This document shows, one piece after another, positions 8,989-20,167 of a stretch of DNA of 64,000 bases. Location: positions 585,426 through 649,425 of the forward strand of contig NZ_JH976537.1 of NCBI RefSeq assembly GCF_000309385.1. The letters are read 5' to 3'. The DNA is from Nodosilinea nodulosa PCC 7104. GTDB taxonomy: Bacteria; Cyanobacteriota; Cyanobacteriia; Phormidesmidales; Phormidesmidaceae. The notes under the pieces are model-generated. The model saw only the letters and a list, made by a program, of their open reading frames with translations, was not told the DNA's origin and did not search any database. The position numbers and the translations under genes are program-made. Each line of letters opens with the position of its first letter. Position 1 is the first letter of the stretch.

Positions 8989-11619
8989 ATGTCCGTAACC
9001 AATCTGACCGAACTCGAAGCCCTGATTCAACAGGTCAAAACTGCCCAGGCGCAGTACGCTAGCTTTACCCAAGAACAGGTCGATCATATCTTTCGTGCCG
9101 CTGCCCTGGCGGCCAATGCCGAGCGCATTCCCCTGGCCAAAATGGCGGTGGCAGAAACGGGCATGGGCGTAGTCGAAGACAAGGTGATCAAAAACCACTT
9201 TGCCTCAGAATATATCTACAACAAATACAAGCACGAAAAGACCTGCGGCACCCTCGAAAAAGACGAGGGCTTTGGCATCGAAAAAATTGCTGAACCCGTA
9301 GGGATTCTCGCTGGCGTTGTGCCCACTACCAACCCCACTTCCACCGCTCTCTTCAAGGCGCTAATTGCCCTCAAAACCCGCAACGCCATCATCTTTTCTC
9401 CCCACCCTCGGGCCAAGCAGTGCAGTATCGCCGCCGCCAAGATCGTGCGCGACGCCGCTGAGGCGGCCGGTGCCCCCGCCGGGCTAATCGGCTGGATCGA
9501 CGAACCCACGGTGGCCCTCTCCCAGTCGCTGATGCAGCACCCCGACATCAAGTTAATTCTGGCTACGGGCGGCCCCGGCATGGTAAAGGCGGCCTACTCC
9601 TCGGGTAACCCCTCCTTGGGAGTGGGGGCGGGCAACACCCCAGCCGTGATCGACGCCAGCGCCGACCTGCCCATGGCGGTCAGCTCCATTTTGATCAGCA
9701 AAACCTTTGACAACGGCATGATCTGCGCCTCAGAGCAGTCCGTTGTGGTGGTAGATGCCATCTACGAACAGGCCAAGGCTGAATTTTTGGCTCGGGGAGC
9801 CTACGTGCTCAGCCTGGAGGAAACCGAGTCGGTGCGGCAAATCATTCTCAAAGACGGGCGCTTGAATGCCGACATTGTCGGCCAGTCCGTAGAGACCATT
9901 GCCGCCCTGGCAGGCTTTACGGTACCCGAAGGGAGCAAGGTGCTGATGGGCGAGGTGGAATCCGTGGGCACCGAGGAGCCGTTTTCCTACGAAAAGCTGT
10001 GCCCCATTTTGGGCTTTTACCGCGCTAAGGACTTCTACGCCGCTGTAGACATAGCCTCTCAGTTAGTGCAGTTTGGCGGCAAGGGCCACACCTCGGTGCT
10101 CTACACCGACCCCGCCAACCGCGACGACATTGCCACCTTTGAAAACGCCCTGCAAACCTCGCGGGTGCTGATCAACACGCCTTCGTCCCAGGGGGCGATC
10201 GGTGACCTGTACAACTTCAAGCTCGACCCCTCGCTGACCCTGGGCTGCGGCACCTGGGGCGGCAACTCGGTATCTGAGAACGTTGGCCCCCACCACCTGC
10301 TGAACATCAAGACCGTCACCCAGCGGCGGGAAAACATGCTGTGGTTCCGGGTGCCGCCGAAGATTTACTTTAAGTCGGGCTGTCTGCCGGTGGCCCTGCG
10401 AGAGCTGGCAGGTAAGCAGCGGGCCTTTTTAATCACCGACAAGCCCCTGTTTGATCTGGGCATGCTGCACCCGATTACCCAGGTGCTCGACGAGGTTGGC
10501 GTGCAGTGGGACGTGTTCCACGATGTGGAGCCTGACCCGACGTTGAGCAACGTCAACCAGGGCTTGGAGCAGCTGCGCAAGTTTGAGCCCGACGTGCTGA
10601 TCGCCGTGGGCGGCGGTTCGCCCATGGATGCCGCCAAGGTGATGTGGCTGATGTACGAGCAGCCCCAGATCGAGTTTGAGGGGCTGGCGATGCGGTTTAT
10701 GGACATTCGCAAGCGGGTGTATGAGCTGCCTGCCCTGGGCCAAAAGGCGCAGCTAATCTGCGTTCCCACTACCTCGGGCACAGGCTCGGAGGTGACCCCC
10801 TTTGCAGTGGTGACCGACGATCGCGTCGGCATCAAGTACCCGCTGGCGGACTACGCCCTGACGCCGAACGTGGCGATTGTGGACCCGGCCCTAACGCTGC
10901 ACATGCCCCGCAGCCTGACCGCCTTTGGCGGCATCGACGCCCTCACCCACGCACTGGAGTCCTACGTGTCGATTATGGCCAGCGACTTTACCGACGGGCT
11001 GGCACTGCAGGCGATCAAGCTGCTGATGGAGTACCTGCCTCGGGCCTACAAAAACGGTGCGGCAGACCCCGAAGCGCGGGAAAAAGTTCACTACGCGGCG
11101 ACGATCGCAGGCATGGCCTTCGCCAACGCCTTTTTGGGGGTATGCCACTCGCTGGCCCACAAGCTAGGGTCTACCTTCCACGTCCCCCACGGCCTGGCCA
11201 ATGCCCTGATGATCAGCCACGTGATTCGCTACAACGCTACCGATGCGCCCTTCAAGCAGGCGATCTTTCCGCAGTACCGCTTCCCCAACGCCAAGCACCG
11301 CTACGCAGCGATTGCAAACCATTTGGGGTTGGGGGGCATTACCGACGACGAGAAAGTGCTGTTGCTGATCGATGCGATCGAAGATCTTAAACAACAGGTG
11401 GAAATTCCGCTGACCATTCGCGAAACCCTGAATGCCTCGGAGCAGGATTTTTACGACCACCTGGAGCTGATGTCGGAGCAGGCCTTCGACGACCAGTGCA
11501 CCGGGGCCAACCCCCGCTACCCGCTAATCCGCGATATGAAGGAGCTGTATACCCTGGCCTACGGCGGCTGCCGGGTGGATGCCAGCCTATACCATCAGCC
11601 GGATCTAGCGGCAGTGTAG
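8989..11619 (+). CDS. adhE: Bifunctional aldehyde-alcohol dehydrogenase
   Basis: AdhE reduces acetyl-CoA to acetaldehyde and then ethanol, regenerating two NAD+ per acetyl group; the enzyme forms spirosomes in other bacteria. The 876-residue protein (E. coli 891) has an N-terminal aldehyde dehydrogenase half with the acyl-binding Cys in NGMICASEQSV. It joins a C-terminal iron-dependent alcohol dehydrogenase half with GGGSPMDAAK and the metal-binding His residues in THALESYVS and GVCHSLAHKLG plus FHVPHGLAN. AGGAGG lies 6 bases before the start. It closes the pfl block and is the natural sink for acetyl-CoA made by PflB in dark anoxia. Confidence 0.96.
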   Translation: MSVTNLTELEALIQQVKTAQAQYASFTQEQVDHIFRAAALAANAERIPLAKMAVAETGMGVVEDKVIKNHFASEYIYNKYKHEKTCGTLEKDEGFGIEKIAEPVGILAGVVPTTNPTSTALFKALIALKTRNAIIFSPHPRAKQCSIAAAKIVRDAAEAAGAPAGLIGWIDEPTVALSQSLMQHPDIKLILATGGPGMVKAAYSSGNPSLGVGAGNTPAVIDASADLPMAVSSILISKTFDNGMICASEQSVVVVDAIYEQAKAEFLARGAYVLSLEETESVRQIILKDGRLNADIVGQSVETIAALAGFTVPEGSKVLMGEVESVGTEEPFSYEKLCPILGFYRAKDFYAAVDIASQLVQFGGKGHTSVLYTDPANRDDIATFENALQTSRVLINTPSSQGAIGDLYNFKLDPSLTLGCGTWGGNSVSENVGPHHLLNIKTVTQRRENMLWFRVPPKIYFKSGCLPVALRELAGKQRAFLITDKPLFDLGMLHPITQVLDEVGVQWDVFHDVEPDPTLSNVNQGLEQLRKFEPDVLIAVGGGSPMDAAKVMWLMYEQPQIEFEGLAMRFMDIRKRVYELPALGQKAQLICVPTTSGTGSEVTPFAVVTDDRVGIKYPLADYALTPNVAIVDPALTLHMPRSLTAFGGIDALTHALESYVSIMASDFTDGLALQAIKLLMEYLPRAYKNGAADPEAREKVHYAATIAGMAFANAFLGVCHSLAHKLGSTFHVPHGLANALMISHVIRYNATDAPFKQAIFPQYRFPNAKHRYAAIANHLGLGGITDDEKVLLLIDAIEDLKQQVEIPLTIRETLNASEQDFYDHLELMSEQAFDDQCTGANPRYPLIRDMKELYTLAYGGCRVDASLYHQPDLAAV

Positions 11620-11659
11620 CCCACTCAAAGAGAAGCCGCTGCGCGTCTACACCCCCCAC

Positions 11660-11681
11660 CCCCTCTCTCTGGGGAGAGGGG
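11660..11681. repeat. Short CT-rich palindrome
   Basis: CCCCTCTC and GAGAGGGG form an 8-bp stem 40 bases after adhE. There is no T-run on either side, so it is more likely a dispersed repeat fragment than a terminator. Confidence 0.4.
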
Positions 11682-11741
11682 AGCCGCTAAAAGCGTAGAT
11701 AATAGTCACAGCATGGCTTGAAGAGCCGGAGGGAGATAGCG

Positions 11742-11966
11742 ATGACTGAGTTGCTAGAGCGGGCGATCGCACGAGTAAAAACCCTACCTGCTGAGGAGCA
11801 GGATGCGATCGCAGCCATAATTTTGGCAGAACTCGAAGATGAGCAGGTATGGAAAGCCCAATTCGAGTCCACAACAGATGATCAGTGGGATCGCATAGCT
11901 AAGATGGCCCGGCAGGAAATTGCTGCTGGTGAACTCAAGCCACTGAATGATGTTTTCAACAGGTAA
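11742..11966 (+). CDS. Small antitoxin-like protein
   Basis: A 74-residue acidic protein beginning MTELLERAIARVKTLPAEEQ, with GGAGGGAG just upstream of the ATG at 11742. The N-terminal helix with LPAEEQDAIAAIILAELEDE and the C-terminal arm (IAAGELKPLNDVFNR) resemble small cyanobacterial antitoxins of the addiction-module type, which normally precede a ParE/RelE toxin. Here no such toxin follows; the next gene is vapB, 4 bases on. It may be an orphan antitoxin or a third component of the vapBC locus. The assignment is by general resemblance only. Confidence 0.6.
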   Translation: MTELLERAIARVKTLPAEEQDAIAAIILAELEDEQVWKAQFESTTDDQWDRIAKMARQEIAAGELKPLNDVFNR

Positions 11967-11970
11967 CCCA

Positions 11971-12183
11971 ATGCAAATCACCCTCGATCTTGACGATGAT
12001 TTGATCAACGAAGCTCTGAGGTTAACCAATCTGACTACCCAAGAAGAGTTGCTGAACCTGGCTTTGCAAGAGCTGGTCAAGGCGCGGCAAAAGAAAAATC
12101 TGCTTGAACTGGCGGGAAAAATTCAGTTTTCGCCAGATTTTGACCACAAAGCTCTGCGTGAAATGGGTCATGCTGCTGATTGA
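11971..12183 (+). CDS. vapB: VapB-type antitoxin
   Basis: A 70-residue protein starting MQITLDLDDDLINEALRLTN, the ribbon-helix-helix opening of VapB antitoxins (DUF2191-like), followed by a KARQKKNLLELAGKI toxin-binding arm. The ATG at 11971 is preceded by AGGT. It overlaps the PIN-domain toxin gene by 14 bases, a normal VapBC arrangement. VapB neutralises VapC and represses the operon. Confidence 0.85.
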   Translation: MQITLDLDDDLINEALRLTNLTTQEELLNLALQELVKARQKKNLLELAGKIQFSPDFDHKALREMGHAAD

Positions 12184-12562
12184 CACATCGGTTTGGGTGA
12201 ATGTTTTTCGCGATCGCAGCGGTCAGCTTCGCCACCAACTTGAAGAACTGATTGCAGAGCGCAGGATTTTACTTACTCGATTCACTCAGCTTGAGCTACT
12301 TCAGGGCAGCCTTAACGAGCAAGAATGGACAGTCCTTTCAACTTATCTGGAAACGCAGGATTATCTAGAGCTAAAGTCTTCTTCTTGGCAAAAAGCCGCC
12401 CGCATTTATTATGATCTGCGGCGTCAGGGACTTACTGTTCGCAGCCCAATTGACTGCTGCATTGCCCAGGCAGCCTTAGACAACAACTTGCTTTTGATTC
12501 ACTGCGATCGCGATTTTGAAACCATTGCGCAAGTTCGTTCCCTTCAGCACCTGCGCTTTTAG
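12170..12562 (+). CDS. vapC: VapC-type PIN-domain ribonuclease toxin
   Basis: A 130-residue PIN protein. The metal-binding acidic residues can be traced: Asp5 in MLLIDTSVWVN, a Glu in TQLELLQGS, Asp in RSPIDCCIAQAAL and Asp in HCDRDFE. These proteins cut specific tRNAs or rRNA when freed from VapB. I chose the ATG at 12170, inside the vapB 3' end, because the family starts right at the LLIDTSVW strand; a longer frame from 12104 would add residues that overlap vapB. Confidence 0.88.
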   Translation: MLLIDTSVWVNVFRDRSGQLRHQLEELIAERRILLTRFTQLELLQGSLNEQEWTVLSTYLETQDYLELKSSSWQKAARIYYDLRRQGLTVRSPIDCCIAQAALDNNLLLIHCDRDFETIAQVRSLQHLRF

Positions 12563-12603
12563 CCTTAATGGACAGACTATATTTCCCATGCTTTTCGTAA
12601 GTA

Positions 12604-12640
12604 GGATCCCAAAAATCCAAAATCGCAAATCCAAAATTAG
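12604..12640. repeat. AAATCCAAAAT-type short repeat
   Basis: A run of near-identical short words (AAAATCCAAAATCGCAAAT, then CCAAAATT) between vapC and the next gene. Such AATCCAAAAT strings are frequent in cyanobacterial intergenic DNA; no function is evident. Confidence 0.4.
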
Positions 12641-12672
12641 TAGACCGTGCCTGCTCCTACGAGGACTTAACT

Positions 12673-15372
12673 ATGCTGAGCTGCCCCGATCCGGTGACTG
12701 ACCTCTGGAAAACCGGGAGTCATCCCCTCGACCCAATCTTTGCGCCCCGGTCAGTGGCGGTGGTTGGCGCGACCGAGCGCCCCGGCAGCGTCGGTCGCAC
12801 AGTGCTATGGAACCTGATCAGCCATCCCTTTGGCGGCACGGTCTACCCGATCAACCCCAAGCGGCGCAACGTGCTGGGCATCCAGGCGTTCGATCGCCTT
12901 GCCTCCCTGCCCGAAGCGCCCGATCTCGCCATCATCGCCATTCCCGCCCTGGGGGTGCCCGAGGTGGTGCAGGAGTGCGTCGATGCGGGAGTGAAGGGGG
13001 CGATCATACTGTCGGCGGGGTTCAAGGAGATTGGGGCGGAGGGTATTGAGCTGGAGCGGCAGATAAAGGCGATCGCCCACGGACGCCTGCGCCTGATTGG
13101 CCCCAACTGTTTGGGCATTCAGAACCCGCTAACGGGGCTAAACGCCACCTTTGCCAGCCAGGTGGCGCGGCGCGGCAACGTGGGCTTTATCAGCCAGAGC
13201 GGGGCGCTGTGCACCTCAATTTTGGACTGGAGCCTGCGGGAGAATGTGGGTTTCAGCGCCTTTATCTCCCTCGGTTCAATGCTGGATGTGGGCTGGGGCG
13301 ACCTGATCGACTACCTGGGCGACGACCCCCACACCCACAGCATTGTGATCTACATGGAGTCGATTGGCGACGCGCGGGCGTTTCTGTCGGCGGCGCGGGA
13401 GGTGGCCCTGAGCAAGCCCATTATTGTGATTAAAGCGGGACGCACCCAGGCGGCGGCCCAGGCGGCGGCCTCCCACACCGGGTCATTGACCGGCAGTGAC
13501 GCGGTGTTGGATGCGGCTTTTCGCCGCTGCGGCGTGCTGCGGGTTGACCACATCGAAGAACTGTTTGACACCGCCGAGGTGCTGGCCAAACAGCCGCGCC
13601 CACGGGGTTCTCGCCTGAGCATTATTACCAATGCGGGCGGTCCTGGGGTACTGGCGACGGACGCTTTGATTCGCGCTGGGGGAACTCTAGCGGAGCTTTC
13701 TGCCGCCAGTGTAGAGGCTCTGAACGGGGCGCTGCCCGCCCACTGGAGCCACAGCAACCCGATCGATATTTTGGGTGACGCCGAACCGGCCCGGTTTGCC
13801 CAGGCTCTGGCGACTACCCTGGCCGACCCTGACAGCGACGGCTGCCTGGTGGTACTCACCCCCCAGGCCATGACCGACCCCACCCAAACTGCCCAGGCGG
13901 TGGTGGAGACCTGGCGCAGCAGCGGCTCAACCCGGCCTATTTTGGCCAGCTGGATGGGCGGTGCTGAGGTCGATGCAGGGGAAGCAATTCTCAACCAGGC
14001 AGGCATACCCACCTATCGCTACCCCGACCAGGCGGCGCGGCTATTTGGCCTGCTGTGGCAGCACAGCTACGCCCTCAAGGGGCTCTACGAAACTCCGGCG
14101 CTGACGCTGAACCACGGCATCGATCGCGCCGCCGTAACAGCCATTTTGCGAACGGCCCAGGCTGAGAATCGCAGCTTGCTCACCGAGACCGACTCGAAGG
14201 CGGTGCTGGCGGCCTACGGCATTCCGGTGGTGGCGACCCAGATTGCGGCGACGGTGGAGGATGCGATTGCTGCCGCCGACAGTCTAGGCTACCCCGTGGT
14301 GCTCAAGCTCTACAGCCACACCCTCACCCACAAAACCGACGTGGGAGGCGTACAGCTCAACCTCGACAGCAGCCACGCCGTCACCCGCGCCTTCGATCGC
14401 ATCCGCACCAGCGTCACCGAGAAGGCTGGGGCTGAACACTTCCAGGGCGTGACCGTACAGCCGATGATTCGCGTCGATGGCTACGAGCTGATTCTGGGCA
14501 GCAGCCAGGACCCGCAGTTTGGCCCGGTGCTGGTGTTTGGCAGCGGCGGTCAGCTAGTTGAGGTGTTTCAGGATAGCGCCATCGGCCTGCCCCCCCTCAA
14601 CAGCACCCTGGCCCGCCGCCTGATGGAAAACACCCTGATTTACAAAGCCCTCCAGGGGGTGCGCGGGCGCGAGGCGGTCGATTTAGAGGCATTAGAACAG
14701 CTCTTGGTGCGCTTTAGCCAGCTGGTGGCCGAGCAGCCCGAAATTGAGGCGATCGACATCAACCCGCTGCTGGCTTCCCCCCATGGTCTGCTGGCGCTGG
14801 ATGCCCGGATAATCTTAAAGTCTCCCCTCTCCCCGCCCGCCCGCCTGGCCATTCGCCCCTACCCCACCCAGTACATCTGGCCTTGGAAAGAAGGCATTAC
14901 CATCCGCCCCATTCGCCCCGAAGACGAGCCGCTGATCATCGATTTTCACCACGGCGTGTCTGACCACAGCGCCTATCTGCGCTATTTCCACGCCATGAAA
15001 TACAGCACCCGCGTCGCCCACGATCGCCTCACCCGCATTTGCTTCAACGACTACGATCGCGAAATCGCCCTGGTGGCCGAAGCCACCGATCCAGAACCCA
15101 AGATTTTGGCAGTGGCTCGCCTCACCCAAAAGCACGGCCTGCCCGAGGCCGAGTTTGCCCTGCTGGTGGCCGACCCCCACCAGCGGCGAGGCATTGGTCG
15201 CGAACTGCTCAGCCGCCTGGTGGATGTGGCCCGTGCCGAGGGGCTAGAGCGCATTACCGGCGAAATTTTGGCCGAAAACGATGGTATGCAGCATCTCTGC
15301 AGGCGGGTGGGGTTTCAGCTCAGGCCCACCGCCGAACCCGGCGTGATAGCGGCCATGCTACCCCTAGTTTGA
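12673..15372 (+). CDS. ADP-forming acyl-CoA synthetase fused to GNAT acetyltransferase
   Basis: This 899-residue fusion has a CoA-binding domain ([20 protein letters not shown], residues about 20-150), succinyl-CoA-ligase-like domains, an ATP-grasp region (about 490-700) and a C-terminal GNAT domain (about 740-899) with [11 protein letters not shown], the acetyl-CoA pyrophosphate loop. The phosphorylatable catalytic His of ADP-forming acetyl-CoA synthetases is present as His268 in [11 protein letters not shown]. In the related protein acetyltransferase Pat/YfiQ the synthetase half is inactive, so this protein may do both jobs. The synthetase could make acetate plus ATP from the acetyl-CoA of PflB; the GNAT half could acetylate proteins. 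GAGGA precedes the ATG. Confidence 0.87.
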   Translation: MLSCPDPVTDLWKTGSHPLDPIFAPRSVAVVGATERPGSVGRTVLWNLISHPFGGTVYPINPKRRNVLGIQAFDRLASLPEAPDLAIIAIPALGVPEVVQECVDAGVKGAIILSAGFKEIGAEGIELERQIKAIAHGRLRLIGPNCLGIQNPLTGLNATFASQVARRGNVGFISQSGALCTSILDWSLRENVGFSAFISLGSMLDVGWGDLIDYLGDDPHTHSIVIYMESIGDARAFLSAAREVALSKPIIVIKAGRTQAAAQAAASHTGSLTGSDAVLDAAFRRCGVLRVDHIEELFDTAEVLAKQPRPRGSRLSIITNAGGPGVLATDALIRAGGTLAELSAASVEALNGALPAHWSHSNPIDILGDAEPARFAQALATTLADPDSDGCLVVLTPQAMTDPTQTAQAVVETWRSSGSTRPILASWMGGAEVDAGEAILNQAGIPTYRYPDQAARLFGLLWQHSYALKGLYETPALTLNHGIDRAAVTAILRTAQAENRSLLTETDSKAVLAAYGIPVVATQIAATVEDAIAAADSLGYPVVLKLYSHTLTHKTDVGGVQLNLDSSHAVTRAFDRIRTSVTEKAGAEHFQGVTVQPMIRVDGYELILGSSQDPQFGPVLVFGSGGQLVEVFQDSAIGLPPLNSTLARRLMENTLIYKALQGVRGREAVDLEALEQLLVRFSQLVAEQPEIEAIDINPLLASPHGLLALDARIILKSPLSPPARLAIRPYPTQYIWPWKEGITIRPIRPEDEPLIIDFHHGVSDHSAYLRYFHAMKYSTRVAHDRLTRICFNDYDREIALVAEATDPEPKILAVARLTQKHGLPEAEFALLVADPHQRRGIGRELLSRLVDVARAEGLERITGEILAENDGMQHLCRRVGFQLRPTAEPGVIAAMLPLV

Positions 15373-15441
15373 CTCCTGAGACAGGGGCGTTCAATGCACC
15401 TCCAGTGCAGTGCTAGAAAATAAGGCCGCCAAACCATAGGG

Positions 15442-15663
15442 CTAGTGCAGCTCCTCTTCACTGCGCTCTAGCAGGGTGTCTTCGGCATGGTCTTGGTGGT
15501 GGCGTTGATTGGCCATGGCCTGGCGCGCTTTTTCATCGACTGATGGGGCGGACGGTCGGTGCAGCGCGGCATCAGCGCGGCTGAGCAGGGTGTCGTGGGT
15601 GTGGTCAGCCTGCTGCCGCTGCTGGGCGAGGCGATCGCGAACCTGGTCGTCTGACTTATCCAT
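15442..15663 (-). CDS. Small hydrophilic protein with an internal duplication
   Basis: A 73-residue charged protein of unknown function, with AAGGAG 8 bases before the ATG. It contains two copies of one motif of about 28 residues: RQQADHTHDTLLSRADAALH in the first half and RHHQDHAEDTLLERSEEELH in the second, each preceded by a short basic segment. It is rich in His, Asp, Glu, Gln and Ala, with no hydrophobic segment and no signal peptide. The conserved His/Asp spacing might bind metal, but this is a guess. Confidence 0.7.
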   Translation of the reverse strand: MDKSDDQVRDRLAQQRQQADHTHDTLLSRADAALHRPSAPSVDEKARQAMANQRHHQDHAEDTLLERSEEELH

Positions 15664-15939
15664 AACGGTTTTCTCCTTGGGGAGCATGCGGCCCCCGCTC
15701 CTAGGTCAATTTTCCAGGTTATCTACCGGCAAGCGATCGCCCCCGACACGATTGTTTAGCCTTCTCAATCGCCCGCAACCTGCCCTGAGAGTATTCCTAT
15801 TAAAAACTAATGCAGCGTTCACCCCGGCTGTTTTGGCTTGCCAGCAGCGTATCTGCGCCCAGGACATGCTTTGTGCTGGCATCCCTATCGCGGTAGGCCC
15901 GGCCCGGCCAAAAGCCAGCTCAGCTCTGCGGCTAAGCGC

Positions 15940-16245
15940 TTAAGGCACCGACGCGGTAGCCACGGCGATCTCAGACCCTACGGGGCGAATGACCAGCGTG
16001 TTGAACAGGCTGATGTCGGTGCCTTCGGGCACCGATAGGTCAAAGGCACCGCTAGTCTGAGGCAGCGCCCCCAGGGCGATCGGTCGCTTGGCCATGTTGC
16101 CGTTGATGGTCAAAAAGGCCTCCAGCGGCTCGCCCTCGGCAGCCGTAGCGAAATCTTTTAGCGACAGGGTAATACTGCTGCCTACAATGGCAGCCCCCAC
16201 GTAGCCACTGGCGGTGTAGCCCTCTGTACCGGCAACGCTGCCCAT
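15940..16245 (-). CDS. Unknown protein, probably beta-rich
   Basis: A 101-residue protein starting MGSVAGTEGYTASGYVGAA, with GGGAGGA 8 bases upstream of the ATG at 16245. The sequence alternates short hydrophobic and polar stretches (SITLSLKDF, AFLTINGN, GAFDLSVPEGTDISL, TLVIRPVGSEIAV), which suggests a beta sandwich. No cysteines, no signal peptide and no membrane segment are seen. I do not recognise the family. A longer frame upstream to 16356 lacks a ribosome-binding site. Confidence 0.65.
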   Translation of the reverse strand: MGSVAGTEGYTASGYVGAAIVGSSITLSLKDFATAAEGEPLEAFLTINGNMAKRPIALGALPQTSGAFDLSVPEGTDISLFNTLVIRPVGSEIAVATASVP

Positions 16246-16753
16246 AACGAGTCCTCCCTTGGGTCTAAAACGACACGGCCACCATTGTAAAGAGAATTTG
16301 CCTGAATTCTGGTCGCGCTGGCTTTGCCTCGCCCCCGGCAGTACGGATCCCCGCACAGACGGGTTGCGGCCAAACCCCCGCGATCGCCCCTGCGCGCCCC
16401 CAGACAGCTAAACACCCCTGGAGTCTTTAGCCCGCAAAGCAGGCGATCGCTGTGGGCAAACCATGGGTTTTTGGCACCCATTCAGGCCCTAATGGCGGCT
16501 ATCCTGGGTAAAGAACCCAGTAATGACTCTTCCCCCCTTTCACGGATGTGTCAGGGGGTTTTACAATAGTTCATAAATAGGTGTTGTTGCCTCGGCTCCA
16601 GCTCAGACTCCCCGTCATGGTCTCGTGCCAGTCATGGTGTCGTGATAGAGTTTTCTGTTGTCAAGGCTACTAAATCGACAACCCAGACCCCGTCTGAGTA
16701 ACCCATGAAGATGGTCACCAGCGGCCCATCGCCCAGAATCCGGAGAAGCAGTT
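16246..16753. other. Intergenic region upstream of the EF-G gene
   Basis: About 500 bases with no credible gene on either strand. It holds two HIP1 sites or near-sites and presumably the divergent promoters of the unknown gene at 15940 and the EF-G gene. GGAGAAG lies just before the EF-G start. Confidence 0.4.
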
Positions 16754-18847
16754 ATGGCTAAAGACATCACCCGTTATCGCAATATTGGTATCTTCGCCCA
16801 CGTAGACGCAGGCAAGACCACCACCACCGAGCGCATCCTCGCCCTCACCGGCCGCATCCACAAAATTGGTGAGGTTCACGATGGTGCCGCCACCACCGAC
16901 TTCATGGCGCAAGAGCAAGAACGGGGGATCACGATTCAGTCGGCGGCCACCACCTGCTTCTGGAAAGAGCACCAGCTCAACATCATCGACACTCCCGGCC
17001 ACGTTGACTTCACCATTGAGGTCTATCGCTCCCTCAAGGTGCTCGACGGCGGTATTGGCGTATTTTGCGGCTCCGGCGGTGTAGAACCCCAGTCGGAGAC
17101 CAACTGGCGCTACGCCAACGACTCCAAAGTTTCCCGCGTGATCTACGTCAACAAGCTCGATCGCATCGGGGCCGACTACTACCGCGTCATCAAACAGGTG
17201 GAAACCGTGCTGGCGGCCAAGCCCCTGGTCATGGTGCTGCCCATCGGCACCGAAAACGACTTCGTGGGCGTAGTCGACCTGCTCACCCGCAAAGCCTGGG
17301 TGTGGGATGAGTCGGGCAAGCCCGAAAACTACGAGATTCAAGAGCCTCCCGCCGACATGAAGGACCAGATCGAAGAGTACCGCGAGGCGCTGATTGAGCT
17401 GGCCGTCGAGCAGGACGACGACATTCTCAACAAGTACCTGGAGGGCGAAGAGATCACCCTCGACGAGATCAAGACCTGCATTCGCAAGGGCACCCGCGAT
17501 CTGGCCTTCTTCCCCACCTACTGCGGCTCCTCCTTTAAAAATAAAGGGGTACAGCTAGTGCTAGATGCGGTGGTAGACTACCTGCCGAACCCTCTGGAAG
17601 TGCCGCCCCAGCCCGAAATCGACCTGGAGGGCAACCCCACCGGCAAGCTGGCCTACGCCGATGCCGACAAACCCCTGCGGGCGCTGGCCTTTAAGATCAT
17701 GGACGATCGCTTCGGGGCGCTCACCTTCACCCGCTTGTATTCAGGTCAGGTGAAGAAGGGCGACACCATTCTCGACACCTTCACCGGCAAGACCGAGCGG
17801 GTCAGCCGCCTGGTCGAAATGCACGCCAACGACCGCGAAGAGGTGGAGTCGGCCCAGGCGGGCGACATCGTGGCCCTGATCGGCATGAAGAACGTGCAGA
17901 CCGGCCACACCCTCTGCGACCCCAAAGACCCCGCCACCCTGGAGCCGATGGTCTTCCCCGACCCGGTGATCTCCATTGCGGTGTATCCCAAGAAAAAGGG
18001 CGACAACGAGAAAATGGGGATGGCAATCAGCAAGATGGTGTCTGAAGATCCCTCCTTCCAGGTGGAGACCGACGAAGAGAGCGGCGAAGTCATCCTCAAG
18101 GGCATGGGCGAACTGCACCTCGACATCAAGGTGGACATTCTCAAGCGCACCCACGGCGTTGAAGTCGAAGTGGGCAAGCCCCAGGTGGCCTACCGCGAGT
18201 CGATCACCAAGCGCCTGGTCGATAGCTACACCCACAAGAAGCAGTCCGGCGGTTCGGGTCAGTACGGCAAGATCGACTATGTGATCGAGCCGGGCGAAAC
18301 CGGCACCGGCTTCCAGTTTGAGTCGGCGGTAACCGGCGGTAACGTACCCCGCGAATTTTGGCCTGCGGTGCAGAAAGGGTTTGAGACCAGCGTAGACAAA
18401 GGGCCACTGGCGGGCTACCCGGTGGTTGACCTCAAGGTCACCCTCACCGACGGCGCCTACCACGCGGTGGACTCGTCGGCGATCGCCTTCGAAATTGCCG
18501 CCCGCGCCGCCTACCGTCAGTCGCTGCCCAAGGCTGGTCCCCAGCTGCTGGAGCCGATCATGAAAGTTGACGTGTTCACCCCCGACGACTACATGGGCGA
18601 CGTAATCGGCGACCTCAACCGCCGCCGCGGCATGATCAAGTCCCAGGATCCCGGTGCTACCGGGGTGCGGGTGAAGGCTGACGTGCCCCTGAGCGAAATG
18701 TTTGGCTACATTGGCGACCTGCGCACCATGACCTCCGGTCGAGGCCAGTTCTCCATGGAGTTCTCCCACTACGCCCCCTGCCCCAGCAATGTGGCCGAGG
18801 AAGTGATCAAAGAGGCCAAGGAGCGCCAGGCCGCCGCTGCCAAGTAG
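16754..18847 (+). CDS. fusA: Elongation factor G, stand-alone paralogue
   Basis: A 697-residue translocation GTPase. The G1 motif [12 protein letters not shown], switch [10 protein letters not shown] and G4 NKLD are all present; G4 is NKLD where the usual bacterial form is NKMD. Domain II, the GMGELHLDI motif of domain III and the C-terminal domains IV-V are complete. Segments such as [20 protein letters not shown] and [18 protein letters not shown] differ from the EF-G of the str operon, and no rpsL, rpsG or tuf gene is next to it. Cyanobacteria usually carry several EF-G copies, so this is probably a secondary one. A terminator follows. Confidence 0.9.
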   Translation: MAKDITRYRNIGIFAHVDAGKTTTTERILALTGRIHKIGEVHDGAATTDFMAQEQERGITIQSAATTCFWKEHQLNIIDTPGHVDFTIEVYRSLKVLDGGIGVFCGSGGVEPQSETNWRYANDSKVSRVIYVNKLDRIGADYYRVIKQVETVLAAKPLVMVLPIGTENDFVGVVDLLTRKAWVWDESGKPENYEIQEPPADMKDQIEEYREALIELAVEQDDDILNKYLEGEEITLDEIKTCIRKGTRDLAFFPTYCGSSFKNKGVQLVLDAVVDYLPNPLEVPPQPEIDLEGNPTGKLAYADADKPLRALAFKIMDDRFGALTFTRLYSGQVKKGDTILDTFTGKTERVSRLVEMHANDREEVESAQAGDIVALIGMKNVQTGHTLCDPKDPATLEPMVFPDPVISIAVYPKKKGDNEKMGMAISKMVSEDPSFQVETDEESGEVILKGMGELHLDIKVDILKRTHGVEVEVGKPQVAYRESITKRLVDSYTHKKQSGGSGQYGKIDYVIEPGETGTGFQFESAVTGGNVPREFWPAVQKGFETSVDKGPLAGYPVVDLKVTLTDGAYHAVDSSAIAFEIAARAAYRQSLPKAGPQLLEPIMKVDVFTPDDYMGDVIGDLNRRRGMIKSQDPGATGVRVKADVPLSEMFGYIGDLRTMTSGRGQFSMEFSHYAPCPSNVAEEVIKEAKERQAAAAK

Positions 18848-18881
18848 GCCACTAGCTAACTGCTTCGGATAAAAAATAGAG

Positions 18882-18911
18882 CGCCTCGGTCAGGTCTGGC
18901 CGAGGCGTTTT
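18882..18911 (+). terminator. Rho-independent terminator after EF-G
   Basis: CGCCTCGG and CCGAGGCG form a perfect 8-bp stem around a 10-base loop, followed by TTTT, 35 bases after the stop codon. Confidence 0.85.
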
Positions 18912-18939
18912 GTGTAAATAGATGCGGGGCGAGAAACCG

Positions 18940-19953
<1,014 letters not shown>

Positions 19954-20060
19954 CTAAGACTGAAAAATCGTTTCTAGACCTTCCAGTGTTAAGGATTGCA
20001 TGAACAGTGATGCAGTATCTTAATGTTTTTTGAGGTGGTGTTACATGAGCTTAGTAGAGA

Positions 20061-20160
20061 GCGGGGGCGTGGGAGCGTGGGGCGTGGGGGCGTGGGGGCG
20101 TGGGGGCGTGGGGGCGTGGGGGCGTAAGGGCGTGGGGGCGTAAGGGCGTGGGGCGTAGGG
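20061..20160. repeat. GGGGGCGT tandem repeat
   Basis: More than ten near-perfect copies of an 8-base unit, GGGGGCGT, sometimes shortened to GGGGCGT or changed to AAGGGCGT, stand head to tail. One strand is almost pure G plus CGT, so G-quadruplex or slipped structures are possible. It lies between the start of por and the end of the phosphoglucomutase gene. Confidence 0.85.
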
Positions 20161-20167
20161 GGTTGAC

